Shown: positions 8,379 through 17,670, counted from the stretch's first letter. The stretch: 64,000 bases of DNA from an uncultured Bacteroidales bacterium (GCA_944326305.1 CALVDL010000015.1:1-64000), one strand, 5' to 3'. The notes: generated by a model not told the origin, from the sequence alone. Numbers and translations: made by a program.

Positions 8379-9914
8379 AAAAAATTCATTCTGCAGGACA
8401 GTGAAGTCTGTAACCTCTGCTACCTTCAATTTGCACCTGTACTTCTTCTTCCACTTGCGGACTATGGAACTGAACCCTCTTGTCAGGTACGCCCCCAGAA
8501 TAGGGCTCACCTTCAGGATGAATGAGTTTATCCCCTTTTCCGCCACATAATACGAAAGTTTGCGCTCTATCGCCTCGTCGATCACCACGCTCGAAGAAAT
8601 CTTCCCTGTCCCGTGGCAGACCGGACATGCTTCCGTAGTATTGATCTCTATCGCCGGCCTCACCCTCTGGCGTGTTATCTGCATCAGGCCGAATTTGGTG
8701 AGAGGGAGAACATTGTGCTTGGCCCTGTCGTTCTGCATCAGCTCCTGCATGTAGTGGAAAAGCTTGTTCTTGTGCTCGTTCGACTCCATGTCTATGAAAT
8801 CGACGATTACAATGCCTCCCATGTCCCTGAGCCGGAGCTGTCTGGCAATCTCCTCGGCAGCATAGCAGTTTACATCATACGTATTCTGCTCCTGCTCCTT
8901 GTTCTTCGAGCGGATGCCGCTGTTCACATCGATCACATGCAGGGCCTCGGTATGCTCAATTACCAGATATGCCCCCTGCCTGATCGGGACCACCTTCCCG
9001 AATGAGCTCTTTATCTGCCTCGTTACTTCGAAATGGTCGAAGATAGGCGTATGTTCCCTGTACAGTTTCACGATTTTCTCCTGCTCCGGAGAAATCAGCG
9101 ATATGTACTTGCGGGTCTCCTCGTATATATTCTCGTCATTGACATAGATATTCGAGAACGAATCGTTCAGGAGATCCCTCAGAATGGTGGTGGTCTTGCT
9201 GTATTCGGTAAAAAGCAGCTGGACAGACTTGGATTTTGCAATCTTGTCCCATGAGCTTTCCCACTTGTCGATCAGCGACCGTATCTCCGCATCAAGCACG
9301 GCTGCGTTCTTCCCTTCAGCCGCCGTACGGATAATTGCTCCGTAATTCCTGGGCAATATGTTCTTCACAAGCGCTTCAAGCCTCCTTTTCTCCTCCTTGG
9401 AGGTGATCTTCTGGGATACACTTACCTTTTCGGCAAAAGGCAGAAGCACCACATTACGTCCTGCCAATGAAATCTCTGCAGTCAGTCGCGACCCTTTGGT
9501 GGAAATCGGCTCCTTGACGATCTGTACTATCATCATCTGTCCGGGAGTGAGGACATTCTCTATCTTGCCCTCCTTCTCGAGCACGGGCCCTATCTTGATG
9601 TGGGAGTAGACGCCCTTCTTGTCCGTATTCGGGTTCAGACGTTTGACAAACTCGTCGAACGCGTTGAAATACAACCCCAGATCAAGATAGTGTACGAACG
9701 CCTCCTTCTCATCCCCTATATCCACAAAGGCAGCATTCAGGGCCGGGAGCAGCTTTTTCACCTTACCCAGATAGACATCCCCCACAGAAAAGCTGTGGCC
9801 CTTGCTGGACTCCTTGTTAAGCTCGATCAGACGCCCGTTCTCCATCAGGGCTATCGAGACTTCAGTAGGATTTACATCTACAATAAGATCTTTAACAGAT
9901 TCATCCATTGACAT
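8352..9914 (-). CDS. rng: Ribonuclease E/G family endoribonuclease
   Basis: A 520-residue RNase G-like enzyme for RNA decay and rRNA maturation. It shows an N-terminal S1-type RNA-binding region (about residues 35-120) and a catalytic metal site with VIDVNSG near residue 325 and VIVDFIDM near 365. The zinc-link motif CPVCHGTG lies near residue 430. The length matches RNase G rather than the long RNase E with its degradosome tail. Start codons at 9914 and 9908 are both possible. It lies downstream of HU and the miniprotein gene on the same strand, probably one transcription unit. Confidence 0.92.
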   Translation of the reverse strand: MSMDESVKDLIVDVNPTEVSIALMENGRLIELNKESSKGHSFSVGDVYLGKVKKLLPALNAAFVDIGDEKEAFVHYLDLGLYFNAFDEFVKRLNPNTDKKGVYSHIKIGPVLEKEGKIENVLTPGQMMIVQIVKEPISTKGSRLTAEISLAGRNVVLLPFAEKVSVSQKITSKEEKRRLEALVKNILPRNYGAIIRTAAEGKNAAVLDAEIRSLIDKWESSWDKIAKSKSVQLLFTEYSKTTTILRDLLNDSFSNIYVNDENIYEETRKYISLISPEQEKIVKLYREHTPIFDHFEVTRQIKSSFGKVVPIRQGAYLVIEHTEALHVIDVNSGIRSKNKEQEQNTYDVNCYAAEEIARQLRLRDMGGIVIVDFIDMESNEHKNKLFHYMQELMQNDRAKHNVLPLTKFGLMQITRQRVRPAIEINTTEACPVCHGTGKISSSVVIDEAIERKLSYYVAEKGINSFILKVSPILGAYLTRGFSSIVRKWKKKYRCKLKVAEVTDFTVLQNEFFTEKGDRLE

Positions 9915-9999
9915 CTTGTCATTTAAAGCAGAAGAGGTTGCCCTTAAAGTCCGGACAGCCTCTTCAATTCAGCAACTGCTAAAATGGCAGACCGAGAGA

Positions 10000-10092
10000 C
10001 TACTTTCTCTTCTTGTGCCTGTTCTTGCGCAAACGTTTTTTACGTTTGTGCGTCGCCATCTTATGTCTCTTTCTTTTTTTACCGCTTGGCAT
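10000..10092 (-). CDS. 30-residue mS38/AURKAIP1(COX24)-like ribosomal miniprotein
   Basis: I translated this by hand because it is very short. ATG at 10092 opens MPSGKKRKRHKMATHK and the gene closes with KNRHKKRK and TAG at 10000. More than half the residues are Lys, Arg or His. The sequence matches the conserved Bacteroidetes small protein carrying the AURKAIP1/COX24 C-terminal motif, the family of mitochondrial ribosomal protein mS38. The likely role is a small-subunit ribosomal protein binding rRNA. It lies between HU (24 nt upstream) and rng on the same strand. A typical gene caller would miss it. Confidence 0.85.
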   Translation of the reverse strand: MPSGKKRKRHKMATHKRKKRLRKNRHKKRK

Positions 10093-10115
10093 AGCAATTA
10101 ATTTTTAAGGATCAG

Positions 10116-10391
10116 TTATTTCTTTATCTCGTTCACGAACACCTTAGCAGGTTTGAATGCAGGGATATCGTGAGCTGGAATAGTCATTGTCGTGCTTCTG
10201 GTGATGTTCCTGGCTGTCTTTTCAGCCCTGTGCTTGATGATAAAGCTGCCGAACCCTCTGAGAAACACAGGATTGCCTTTTGCAAGCGAGCCCTTTACAG
10301 AATCCATGAAAGCCTCGATGACTGACTGGACTGCAATCTTCTCGATTCCTGTAGCCTTAGCAACTTCGTTTACAATTTCTGCCTTAGTCAT
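10116..10391 (-). CDS. hup: HU-family DNA-binding protein
   Basis: A 91-residue histone-like protein that bends and compacts DNA as a dimer. The full HU fold is visible: N-terminal helices (MTKAEIVNEVAKATG), the FLRGFGSF core motif, and a DNA-minor-groove arm around ARNITRSTTMTIPAHDIPAFKPAK with the arm-tip proline. The length is standard. It is the first gene of the minus-strand HU-miniprotein-rng unit and is preceded by a near-perfect promoter. Confidence 0.95.
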   Translation of the reverse strand: MTKAEIVNEVAKATGIEKIAVQSVIEAFMDSVKGSLAKGNPVFLRGFGSFIIKHRAEKTARNITRSTTMTIPAHDIPAFKPAKVFVNEIKK

Positions 10392-10436
10392 AATTATTTA
10401 TATTTAAATTCATTACTGTATTCCCGAATAGGAGTG

Positions 10437-10467
10437 CAAAAGTAGACTTATTTTTTTAATATTCAAA
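10437..10467 (-). promoter_or_regulatory. Bacteroidetes promoter for the HU operon
   Basis: On the minus strand TTTG (10464-10467), exactly 19 nt, then TACTTTTG (10437-10444). This is a full match to TTTG-N19-TAnnTTTG, and the leader to the HU ATG is about 40 nt. Confidence 0.75.
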
Positions 10468-10516
10468 ATCATAAATGAAATTATTTTCAATTTTCGTCTT
10501 ATATTTGACCTGACGG

Positions 10517-10586
10517 CCACATATACTGTTGCGCCCCGGCATAACAAATAAAATTTGTTCTGCACTCGGCTTCTGCGTATATTTGG
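10517..10586 (+). repeat. 70-bp promoter-bearing imperfect palindrome, copy 1
   Basis: The first of two tandem copies with an 81-bp period. The centre is AACAAAT-AAA-ATTTGTT (10543-10559). The outer arms CCACATATAC and GTATATTTGG are imperfectly inverted. The right arm contains TTTG (10554-10557), 20 nt, TATATTTG (10578-10585), a Bacteroidetes promoter match aimed at lon. Another TATATTTG at 10500-10507 may be a remnant of a preceding unit. Confidence 0.8.
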
Positions 10587-10597
10587 CCACTTCGTGT

Positions 10598-10667
10598 CCA
10601 CATATACTGTTGCGCCTCGGCAGAGCAAATAAAATTTGTTCTGCACTCGGCTTCTGCGTATATTTGT
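10598..10667 (+). repeat. 70-bp promoter-bearing imperfect palindrome, copy 2
   Basis: Almost identical to copy 1, with differences clustered at the inner left arm (CTCGGCAGAG against CCCGGCATAA). Copies are separated by 11 nt. A third copy lies inverted at 17671-17740, about 7 kb away, so this is a dispersed element and not only a local duplication. Confidence 0.8.
10635..10666 (+). promoter_or_regulatory. Promoter inside repeat copy 2, directed at lon
   Basis: TTTG (10635-10638), 20 nt, TATATTTG (10659-10666). This predicts a transcript start near 10673 and a leader of about 120 nt before the lon ATG. Copy 1 carries an equivalent promoter at 10554-10585. Confidence 0.55.
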
Positions 10668-10731
10668 CATGTGTCCATCTCTGGCATAAACATTGACCAT
10701 AGTCGCGCTCCGGAATTGCCGGACACGGATA

Positions 10732-10746
10732 CTGACAAATTGTCAG
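10732..10746. promoter_or_regulatory. Palindromic operator candidate in the lon leader
   Basis: CTGACAAATTGTCAG is a perfect 6-bp inverted repeat around AAT, lying 46 nt before the lon ATG. A second small hairpin (CCGG-AATTG-CCGG, 10710-10722) precedes it. Palindromes of this form fit a dimeric regulator site, for example for stress control of lon. The regulator is unknown and the role is inference. Confidence 0.4.
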
Positions 10747-10791
10747 AGAGCATGGTCCGACGGTTTCCCGAACTTATATTATAATAAAGGT

Positions 10792-13194
10792 ATGAAAGAT
10801 ATTAAAGACATATTGGCACCGTCAGGGGCGGAAGTCAGCATTATACCTGTCATCCCTTCAGGGGACAGTTTCATGAAGATAGACGAGAGCGAGCTTCCGG
10901 AGTCCCTTCCGATCCTTGCACTCAGGAATGCAGTGCTTTTTCCCGGCGCCGTATATCCGATCACGATAGGCAGGGAGAAATCGATAAGGCTGATTGAGGA
11001 TGCAGAGAAGAACAACAATTTCATAGGCGCAGTTCCGCAGAACGACATCACCGTAGAGGAGCCTACGAAAGAAGACCTGTACGGTTTCGGCACCGTAGCG
11101 AAAATAGTCAAGACGCTCGAGATGCCGGACGGTACGATAACGGCTATCCTGCAGGGATTCAAGCGTTTCGAAATAGAGACCATCGTTGAATACGATCCTT
11201 ATATGCTCGGGCAGGTGCACTATCTGTCCGATACGGTCCCGGACGCCGCCGACAAGAATGTGAAGGTCATCGCCGATGCACTCAAAGAAAAGGCGGTCAC
11301 TATACTCAGATATGCTTCATTCGTGCCGAAGGAGGCCATGTCGGCACTCAGGTCGATTGACAATTTCGAGTTCCTGGTCAATTTCATAGCCACAACCATC
11401 GATGTCGAGAACTTCATGGACAAGGTCCTTCTTCTGCAGTACGAAGACCTTAAAGTCAGGGCAATGAAGCTCCTGGCGGTCCTCGACACGCAGATAGAGC
11501 TTCTGAAAATCAAGCAGGACATCAACCAGAAGGTGAAAAGCGAGATAGACCAGCAGCAGAGGGAGTACTATCTCAACAACCAGCTAAGGACCATACAGGA
11601 AGAGCTCGGTATGGACGAGATGGAGGACTTCGAGAAGTTCCGCGCCAAGGCCGAGACAAAGATATGGCCGGACAGCGTGAAGGAGATTTTCGAAAAGGAG
11701 ATGGCAAAGCTGGAAAGGTGCAACCCGAATTCGCCGGACTACAGCACGCAGTACAACTATATCCAGTTCATGCTTGACCTTCCGTGGGGGGAAATGTCCA
11801 AGGACAACCTGGACCTGAAGCATGCACAGAAAGTCCTGGACAAGGACCACTTCGGGCTGGAGACAGTCAAGGAGAGGATCATCGAGTACCTGGCCGTACT
11901 GAAGCTCAAAGGGAACATGAAGTCCCCTATCCTCTGCCTGTGGGGGCCTCCGGGCGTCGGCAAGACCAGCCTCGGGAAGTCCATAGCAAGGGCCCTGGGG
12001 CGCAAGTACGTAAGGATAGCCCTCGGTGGCCTGCATGACGAGTCCGAGATCAGAGGGCACAGGAAGACATACATCGGCGCCCTGCCGGGCAGGATACTCA
12101 ACGGGATAAACAGGGCCGGCACATCGAACCCTGTGATAGTGCTCGACGAGATAGACAAGATCAGCAGCGATTTCAAGGGGGACCCGTCTTCCGCACTGCT
12201 GGAGGCGCTCGACCCGGAGCAGAACACCACGTTCCATGACAACTATCTGGACATAGACTACGACCTCTCCAACGTGCTGTTCATCACGACGGCCAACACC
12301 ACGTCCACCATCCAGCCGGCACTCCGGGACAGGATGGAGATGATACAGGTGAGCGGATACCTTGCGGAGGAGAAGGCGGCGATAGCCAAGGACTACCTCA
12401 TACCGAGACAGCTGGAGGAGCACGGGCTCGGGAAAAAGGACCTGAGGTTCAGCCCGGCCGCGATAGCGAAGATAATAGACGAGTACACCCGCGAATCAGG
12501 TGTCAGGGGGCTTGAAAAGCAGATAGCCAAAGTAGCGAGGGTGACGGCCAAGAAGATCGCACTCGGCCTGGACTACCCCGTGACCATCAAGCCGGAGCAC
12601 CTGAAAGAATACCTCGGGCTGCCGACAAGTTTCCATGACATGCAGAAAGGCAATGAGGCTCCCGGTGTAGTAACAGGACTCGCATGGACCGAGATGGGCG
12701 GCGAAATCCTTTTCATAGAAAGTTCGGTGAGTGAGGGTAAGGGAGTGCTGACCATGACAGGAAACCTTGGGGACGTGATGAAGGAATCCGCCACGATAGC
12801 CTATCAGTACATCAAGGCGCATCCGCAGCTTGCAAACATGGCATACGAGGAGTTCTCAAAGAAAGACATCCACGTGCATGTCCCTGAAGGGGCTGTACCG
12901 AAGGACGGCCCTTCCGCCGGTATCACCATGGTGAGCTCGATGGTATCCGCGTTGAGAGGCCGGCAGGTCAGGAGCGGGATAGCCATGACAGGCGAAATGA
13001 CCCTCAGGGGCCGTGTGCTGCCGGTCGGAGGCATAAAGGAGAAAATCCTTGCCGCCAAAAGGTCCGGAATCCACACCATCATCATTTCGGAAGACAACCG
13101 CAAGGATGTCGAGGACATAAAGGAAATATACATAAAAGGCCTTACCTTTGTCTACGTCAAGACCATTGAAGACGTTATCAGCGCAATATTCTAA
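10792..13194 (+). CDS. lon: ATP-dependent protease Lon
   Basis: An 800-residue cytoplasmic AAA+ protease that degrades misfolded and regulatory proteins. Visible parts are an N-terminal substrate-binding LON domain (about 25-230), Walker [10 protein letters not shown] near residue 384, Walker [10 protein letters not shown] near 446, and the Ser-Lys proteolytic domain ([11 protein letters not shown] near 706; catalytic Lys in [14 protein letters not shown] near 748). The ATG at 10792 is preferred over one at 10693 because homology and length fit and the earlier ATG lies just after the promoter in an unrelated stretch. The stop overlaps the ung start by 1 nt. Confidence 0.95.
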   Translation: MKDIKDILAPSGAEVSIIPVIPSGDSFMKIDESELPESLPILALRNAVLFPGAVYPITIGREKSIRLIEDAEKNNNFIGAVPQNDITVEEPTKEDLYGFGTVAKIVKTLEMPDGTITAILQGFKRFEIETIVEYDPYMLGQVHYLSDTVPDAADKNVKVIADALKEKAVTILRYASFVPKEAMSALRSIDNFEFLVNFIATTIDVENFMDKVLLLQYEDLKVRAMKLLAVLDTQIELLKIKQDINQKVKSEIDQQQREYYLNNQLRTIQEELGMDEMEDFEKFRAKAETKIWPDSVKEIFEKEMAKLERCNPNSPDYSTQYNYIQFMLDLPWGEMSKDNLDLKHAQKVLDKDHFGLETVKERIIEYLAVLKLKGNMKSPILCLWGPPGVGKTSLGKSIARALGRKYVRIALGGLHDESEIRGHRKTYIGALPGRILNGINRAGTSNPVIVLDEIDKISSDFKGDPSSALLEALDPEQNTTFHDNYLDIDYDLSNVLFITTANTTSTIQPALRDRMEMIQVSGYLAEEKAAIAKDYLIPRQLEEHGLGKKDLRFSPAAIAKIIDEYTRESGVRGLEKQIAKVARVTAKKIALGLDYPVTIKPEHLKEYLGLPTSFHDMQKGNEAPGVVTGLAWTEMGGEILFIESSVSEGKGVLTMTGNLGDVMKESATIAYQYIKAHPQLANMAYEEFSKKDIHVHVPEGAVPKDGPSAGITMVSSMVSALRGRQVRSGIAMTGEMTLRGRVLPVGGIKEKILAAKRSGIHTIIISEDNRKDVEDIKEIYIKGLTFVYVKTIEDVISAIF

Positions 13195-13862
13195 TGGAAG
13201 TCAAGATAGAACAGAGCTGGAAAGCCGCACTTGCCGACGAATTCGAAAAGCCGTATTTCGCCTCCATGGTGCGTTTCCTTCATGAAGAAAAGGCCGAGGG
13301 AAGGAAGATATATCCTCCCGGCAGCCAGATCTTCAGGGCATTTGAACTGACGCCTGTAGACCATGTCAAGGTAGTGATCCTGGGGCAGGACCCGTACCAC
13401 GGAGCAGGCCAGGCCATGGGACTGTCTTTCTCTGTCCCCGCGAATGTCCCTGCTCCTCCGTCACTCAAGAATATTTTCAAGGAGATACATGACGACCTGG
13501 GGATAACCATGAGCGGATACCCGGACCTGGAGAAATGGGCCAGGCAGGGAGTGCTGCTCCTGAATGCTGTACTGACGGTCCGTGCAGGACAGCCGGCTTC
13601 ACACAGCGGTATCGGATGGACCGAATTCACCGACGCGGTGATCAAGTACATATCGGACAACCTCGACGGGGTGGTATTCCTCCTCTGGGGGAATTTCGCA
13701 CGGAGCAAGAAAGCCCTCATAGACACATCAAGGCACTATGTATTGGAAGCCGCACACCCTTCCCCGCTCGCCCGTGGGGCGTTTTTCGGGTGCCGGCATT
13801 TCTCAAAGACGAATGAAATATTGACCAAAGAAGGCAAGGCCCCAATCGACTGGCAGCTATGA
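13194..13862 (+). CDS. ung: Uracil-DNA glycosylase (family 1)
   Basis: A 222-residue base-excision repair enzyme that removes uracil from DNA. The water-activating loop GQDPYHG is near residue 64. The Leu-intercalation/His motif HPSPLARG is near residue 187, and LLLNAVLTVR and LLWGNFA strands are typical. The length is standard. Its ATG shares an A with the lon stop and its own stop overlaps the coaD start (ATGA), so the genes are translationally coupled. Confidence 0.95.
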   Translation: MEVKIEQSWKAALADEFEKPYFASMVRFLHEEKAEGRKIYPPGSQIFRAFELTPVDHVKVVILGQDPYHGAGQAMGLSFSVPANVPAPPSLKNIFKEIHDDLGITMSGYPDLEKWARQGVLLLNAVLTVRAGQPASHSGIGWTEFTDAVIKYISDNLDGVVFLLWGNFARSKKALIDTSRHYVLEAAHPSPLARGAFFGCRHFSKTNEILTKEGKAPIDWQL

Positions 13863-14332
13863 CACGTAAAGCATTATTCCCGGGGTCATTCGACCCGTTC
13901 ACCGCAGGCCACCTGAATATTCTCAAACGCGCCCTGGCCATGTTTGACGAAGTGGTGGTGGCTGTAGGCATAAACATCGACAAGAAAGGGTTCTACAGCA
14001 CAGAGAAGAAGATGGAAATCATCCGCCAGGCCACAGCCGGGCTGAAGGGGGTCAGTGTCATACACTATGACAACCTGACCGTGGACGCCTGCCGGGAGCT
14101 GGGGATACACCATATCGTGAGAGGGGTGCGGAACATGATAGACTTCGAAACGGAGAGGTCGATCGCCGATGCCAACAGGAAGCTCGCCCCCGACATCGAC
14201 ACTATAATCATACCAACGGCCCAGGAGTTCGCCCATATCTCGTCAACAGCTGTCCGGGACATCATCAAGCACCACGGGGACACATCCCAGTTCGTGCCGG
14301 AAGGGGTGGAGCTGCCGGGAATAGGCTCCTGA
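13859..14332 (+). CDS. coaD: Phosphopantetheine adenylyltransferase
   Basis: A 157-residue enzyme of CoA synthesis that transfers AMP from ATP to 4'-phosphopantetheine. The nucleotidyltransferase motif PGSFDPFTAGHL occupies residues 9-20, RGVRNMIDFE is in the middle, and the ISSTAVRD motif is near residue 128. The length is standard for CoaD. It overlaps ung by 4 nt and is followed 3 nt later by the thioredoxin-fold gene. Confidence 0.95.
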   Translation: MTRKALFPGSFDPFTAGHLNILKRALAMFDEVVVAVGINIDKKGFYSTEKKMEIIRQATAGLKGVSVIHYDNLTVDACRELGIHHIVRGVRNMIDFETERSIADANRKLAPDIDTIIIPTAQEFAHISSTAVRDIIKHHGDTSQFVPEGVELPGIGS

Positions 14333-14335
14333 CCC

Positions 14336-15940
14336 ATGCATACGTCCAGGCACATATTCTCATCTGCGGCATGGATGGTGATGCTGCTCCTGCTGCAGGG
14401 CGTCCCGCTCATGGCCAGGACGGCAGGCCGGGACGGAGCGGAGCTGGACTCGGCAAAGGCTGAGGCGGTATCCGCAAAAGTCAGGGAATACCTTGACGCA
14501 ATCATCACCCGGCCGGTGGAAGTGCAGATGCAGGAGGCAGACTTTCTCGTGGGCAGCTGCTCCGACTCTCTGGTCAGGCAGGCGGTAGCACTGGAAATAT
14601 ATTCCTACTACACGGAATCGAAGGTGATGGGCGTAGAGGCTGTAGCCGTACACATGTGCGACAGCTGGTTCCTCCCTGGGAAGGTGAAGATGCGCAGCGA
14701 CATGGAGCTGATGGGGGCGAGGATGTTCGCCGAATTCAACAGACAGTCGCTGATAGGCATGCAGGCCCCGGAGGTGGTCCTGAAAGACTCGCTCGGGAAC
14801 AGCATGAGGCTGTTCGGGACGCCTGACGGAGCCCCCGGAGTACAGGAACTGACCGGAAAAGGCAGATACAGCATCCTCTATTTCTACGCGACAGACTGCG
14901 CACAATGCAGGCTCGAGACCATCATGCTGCGCAACATAATCGAAAACGACGACTTTCCTGCTGACCTCTATGCAGTCTGCACCGGACGCAACAGGGCGGA
15001 GTGGCTGAGGTATGTCCGTCTGCAGATGGATATAAACACTTCAAACACACGGGTATTCCATCTGTGGGACCCTCATTCGGAATCCGATTTCCAGATAAAA
15101 TACGGGATACTCCAGACCCCCGGGCTCTTCCTCGTGGACCCGCAAGGGAAAATCATAGGGCGCAGGCTGGACGCCATGGCCATGGAACAGCTGCTGAAAC
15201 GGGAGCTCACTCCCGTGGAGATGGAATACGGGTCGGAAGAGTCCGCAAAGTTCTATGACAAGGTATTCGCGCCTTTCGGAGACAGCATAAAATGCTCAGA
15301 CATCCGGCTCGTCGCCGACCACATAGAAAAAGCCACCGCGGCAAATGGTGACACCACGCTGTTCAAGCAGATGACCGGGGACCTGATGTATTACCTGACA
15401 AACCGGCGCGGGGATGCATACAAATGCGCCCTCGACAGCCTGATACGCAATCAGATACTCTCCCATCCGGCGTGGAGGACCGCGGATGACTCCCTGAAAG
15501 TGACAAGTTTTGCTCTGATCCTTGAAGACCTCTTGTCAAAAGCCCCTGAAGGCTCCCCGATACCCGATATAAGGGTAAACGGCACGCTTAAGAAGCCCGG
15601 CCCGGGCAATACGGTCAAATCAAAAGAAGGTAAATTCAGGCTCGGGAAGACCGGCGGAAAGACCAGCTATATAATATTCCACACGGAAGGCTGCCCTGTA
15701 TGCAAGGCGGAGATAGAAGCGGCGGATTCCCTGCTGACAGGAAACGGAAAGGGAATACGTGTCCTGCTTGTGGACATGGATATGCTGTTCTCGTCATATC
15801 CCGGCCAGGCCCAGGCACTGTTCGACGCCTTCGACCTGACGGCAATGCCGCTGGTCCTGTCGACGGACAGCAAAGGCACGGTGACAGGCCGCTACCTCAG
15901 CCTCGTAAAGCCGGCGTTACAGGATCCCGGTCAGGATTAG
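14336..15940 (+). CDS. Exported protein with two thioredoxin-like domains (DUF5106/TlpA type)
   Basis: A 534-residue envelope protein with an N-terminal signal segment (AAWMVMLLLLQGVPLMA), a helical region to about residue 150, and a first thioredoxin-like fold with CAQC (near residue 188). A helical spacer is followed by a second thioredoxin-like fold with CPVC (about residue 455). The first part resembles the DUF5106/TlpA-like proteins common in Bacteroidales. It probably acts as a periplasmic thiol-disulfide reductase or isomerase; its partner is unknown. It is coupled to coaD (3-nt gap) and converges on lnt with a 4-nt overlap of stop regions. Confidence 0.8.
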   Translation: MHTSRHIFSSAAWMVMLLLLQGVPLMARTAGRDGAELDSAKAEAVSAKVREYLDAIITRPVEVQMQEADFLVGSCSDSLVRQAVALEIYSYYTESKVMGVEAVAVHMCDSWFLPGKVKMRSDMELMGARMFAEFNRQSLIGMQAPEVVLKDSLGNSMRLFGTPDGAPGVQELTGKGRYSILYFYATDCAQCRLETIMLRNIIENDDFPADLYAVCTGRNRAEWLRYVRLQMDINTSNTRVFHLWDPHSESDFQIKYGILQTPGLFLVDPQGKIIGRRLDAMAMEQLLKRELTPVEMEYGSEESAKFYDKVFAPFGDSIKCSDIRLVADHIEKATAANGDTTLFKQMTGDLMYYLTNRRGDAYKCALDSLIRNQILSHPAWRTADDSLKVTSFALILEDLLSKAPEGSPIPDIRVNGTLKKPGPGNTVKSKEGKFRLGKTGGKTSYIIFHTEGCPVCKAEIEAADSLLTGNGKGIRVLLVDMDMLFSSYPGQAQALFDAFDLTAMPLVLSTDSKGTVTGRYLSLVKPALQDPGQD

Positions 15941-17616
15941 CGTGATTTACGCCACAATACCATCTTCACTAAAAGTGAAAGGGCCAGCAGGGCGAATATG
16001 AATGTGCATGCCCGGCCGGTGATGTCCCCGTATTTCACAAAGAGGGTTATCTTGTCATTCATATTGACACTGCTGCGGATTACCGCCTGCTCCCACCACG
16101 GGGTCTGCTCATGGATGACGCCGCGCTGGTCTATTATCGCGGATATGCCGGTATTTGCACAGCGGGCTATACTTCTGCGTGTCTCTATAGCCCTTAAAGA
16201 AGAATAGCTGAGATGCTGCCTGTATCCCGGGGTATTCCCCCACCATGCGTCATTGGTGATTACCGTCATGAAACGGGCCCCCTTCCTCGCATAGCCGGTG
16301 AAATATTCCCCGTAGACAGACTCATAGCATACGGCACAGCCGAACGGGATGTCCCCACAGTGAAGCAGAGAGATTTCATCCTGCCCGACGCACCTGCCGA
16401 ATACTCCGCCGAGCTTTTCGTCAAGGGGGGCGAACACTGACGGGTAAGGCATCATCTCGACACCGACGACGAGCTTGCTCTTGTGGAAAATCTCCGCCCT
16501 GCCGCTCCCGTCCACGACAAGGGCGGAATTATGCGACTCGACCCACCTGCCGTCCCTGACCCTCCTGGCCGTATAAGACGGTGCCTCGGGCTGATTATAG
16601 TATGTATATGAAGACGCACCGAAAAGGATGTCCACACCCGGATAGTCTTTCAGGAAACCGGTGAATCTCCGGTATGTTGGGCTGAGAAGGTAGTCATTGG
16701 TAATGATGTCGCTTGTGAAAGTCTCCGGCGCAAGGACGAGCAGAGGGGAAATGCCGGAAGCATCGGCCGCAGTGCTGTCGCTGTCTTCCACATGCTCCAC
16801 TTTCCTGTCGCTGATCGAATTCCTGACCTGGTCCAGAAGGATTGCCGTCTGCTTCGACTGCGGCAGGGCCTTGAATTTCTGGTAAGGGTCGAAATTCGGC
16901 TGGACCACAAGCACTTCCACCGGATTCTCCTTCTCCTGGTATCTGTCAAACATTATCTTCGAGAGGATGAACGGGGCGGCGATGACAATCACACATGATG
17001 AAACAAGGGCCGTCTTGGCCTTGGCATTGTACTTGAACGCCCAGCTCCCGTCGGACAGGGACACCATCAGGGCAAACAGGAGGAGGTTGCTCGCCCACAC
17101 CCACAGGGAGCCGCCGAGGGTACCTGTGAACTCATACCACTGTATGGACTGAAGGCTGCGGGCAAAGGCGTTGCCCAGAACGAGCCACGGCCATGAAATA
17201 TCCACATCGAAATAAACCCTCTCCCACGCTATCCACATCACCGCAAGGAAGATATAAGGCAGCGCCCCCTTGAAATATTTCCGGCTGAACCTGAACACAC
17301 CGAATATCAGGGACATCTGCAGTGCGTTGGCAAGGACGGCGAAGATGCCGCCTCCTATGGTAGCGTTGCTCACCCAGAAAGTGGTGCACACGTTCCAAAG
17401 GACGAAAGCACTGTAGTGGTATATCCATACCCTCCTGATTTTCAGCATTGAGGCAATGCGTTCCATGCAAAGCAGGGGGATAAAGCCGAACAAGGCGGTG
17501 AATCCGCAGTGAGGTACGAGGAACGGCAGGGACATCAGTGCCGCAAACAGCAGCACAAGCACCCACAGCAGGACACGCGTCCCGGCCGGAATCGTTGGAG
17601 CAGTTTTTTTTCTCAT
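15937..17616 (-). CDS. lnt: Apolipoprotein N-acyltransferase
   Basis: A 559-residue inner-membrane enzyme that adds the third acyl chain to lipoproteins. About eight membrane segments surround a periplasmic nitrilase-like domain. The triad is visible: Glu in LAPETFTSD near residue 297, Lys in HKSKLVVGVEMMPY near 381, and Cys in CAVCYESVYGEYF near 430. The family is right, and the many lipoproteins in this window are its expected clients. Transcription probably starts from the promoter carried in repeat copy 3. Confidence 0.93.
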   Translation of the reverse strand: MRKKTAPTIPAGTRVLLWVLVLLFAALMSLPFLVPHCGFTALFGFIPLLCMERIASMLKIRRVWIYHYSAFVLWNVCTTFWVSNATIGGGIFAVLANALQMSLIFGVFRFSRKYFKGALPYIFLAVMWIAWERVYFDVDISWPWLVLGNAFARSLQSIQWYEFTGTLGGSLWVWASNLLLFALMVSLSDGSWAFKYNAKAKTALVSSCVIVIAAPFILSKIMFDRYQEKENPVEVLVVQPNFDPYQKFKALPQSKQTAILLDQVRNSISDRKVEHVEDSDSTAADASGISPLLVLAPETFTSDIITNDYLLSPTYRRFTGFLKDYPGVDILFGASSYTYYNQPEAPSYTARRVRDGRWVESHNSALVVDGSGRAEIFHKSKLVVGVEMMPYPSVFAPLDEKLGGVFGRCVGQDEISLLHCGDIPFGCAVCYESVYGEYFTGYARKGARFMTVITNDAWWGNTPGYRQHLSYSSLRAIETRRSIARCANTGISAIIDQRGVIHEQTPWWEQAVIRSSVNMNDKITLFVKYGDITGRACTFIFALLALSLLVKMVLWRKSR

Positions 17617-17670
17617 GTTTACGCTAACGCCGGCATGGCGAATTTATAAGGTTTCAGAAAAACATAAATG

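Noticed and set aside
10500..10667. CRISPR-like or tandem-repeat array
   Set aside because: There are only two full units, the repeat is 70 bp with an 11-nt spacer, and another copy lies 7 kb away; no cas genes are present.
10746..10792. Sigma-54 type promoter near lon
   Set aside because: I looked for GG-N10-GC spacing after the palindrome and found no convincing match.
11584..12423. A 279-codon minus-strand frame inside lon
   Set aside because: An antisense shadow of the AAA+ region of lon.
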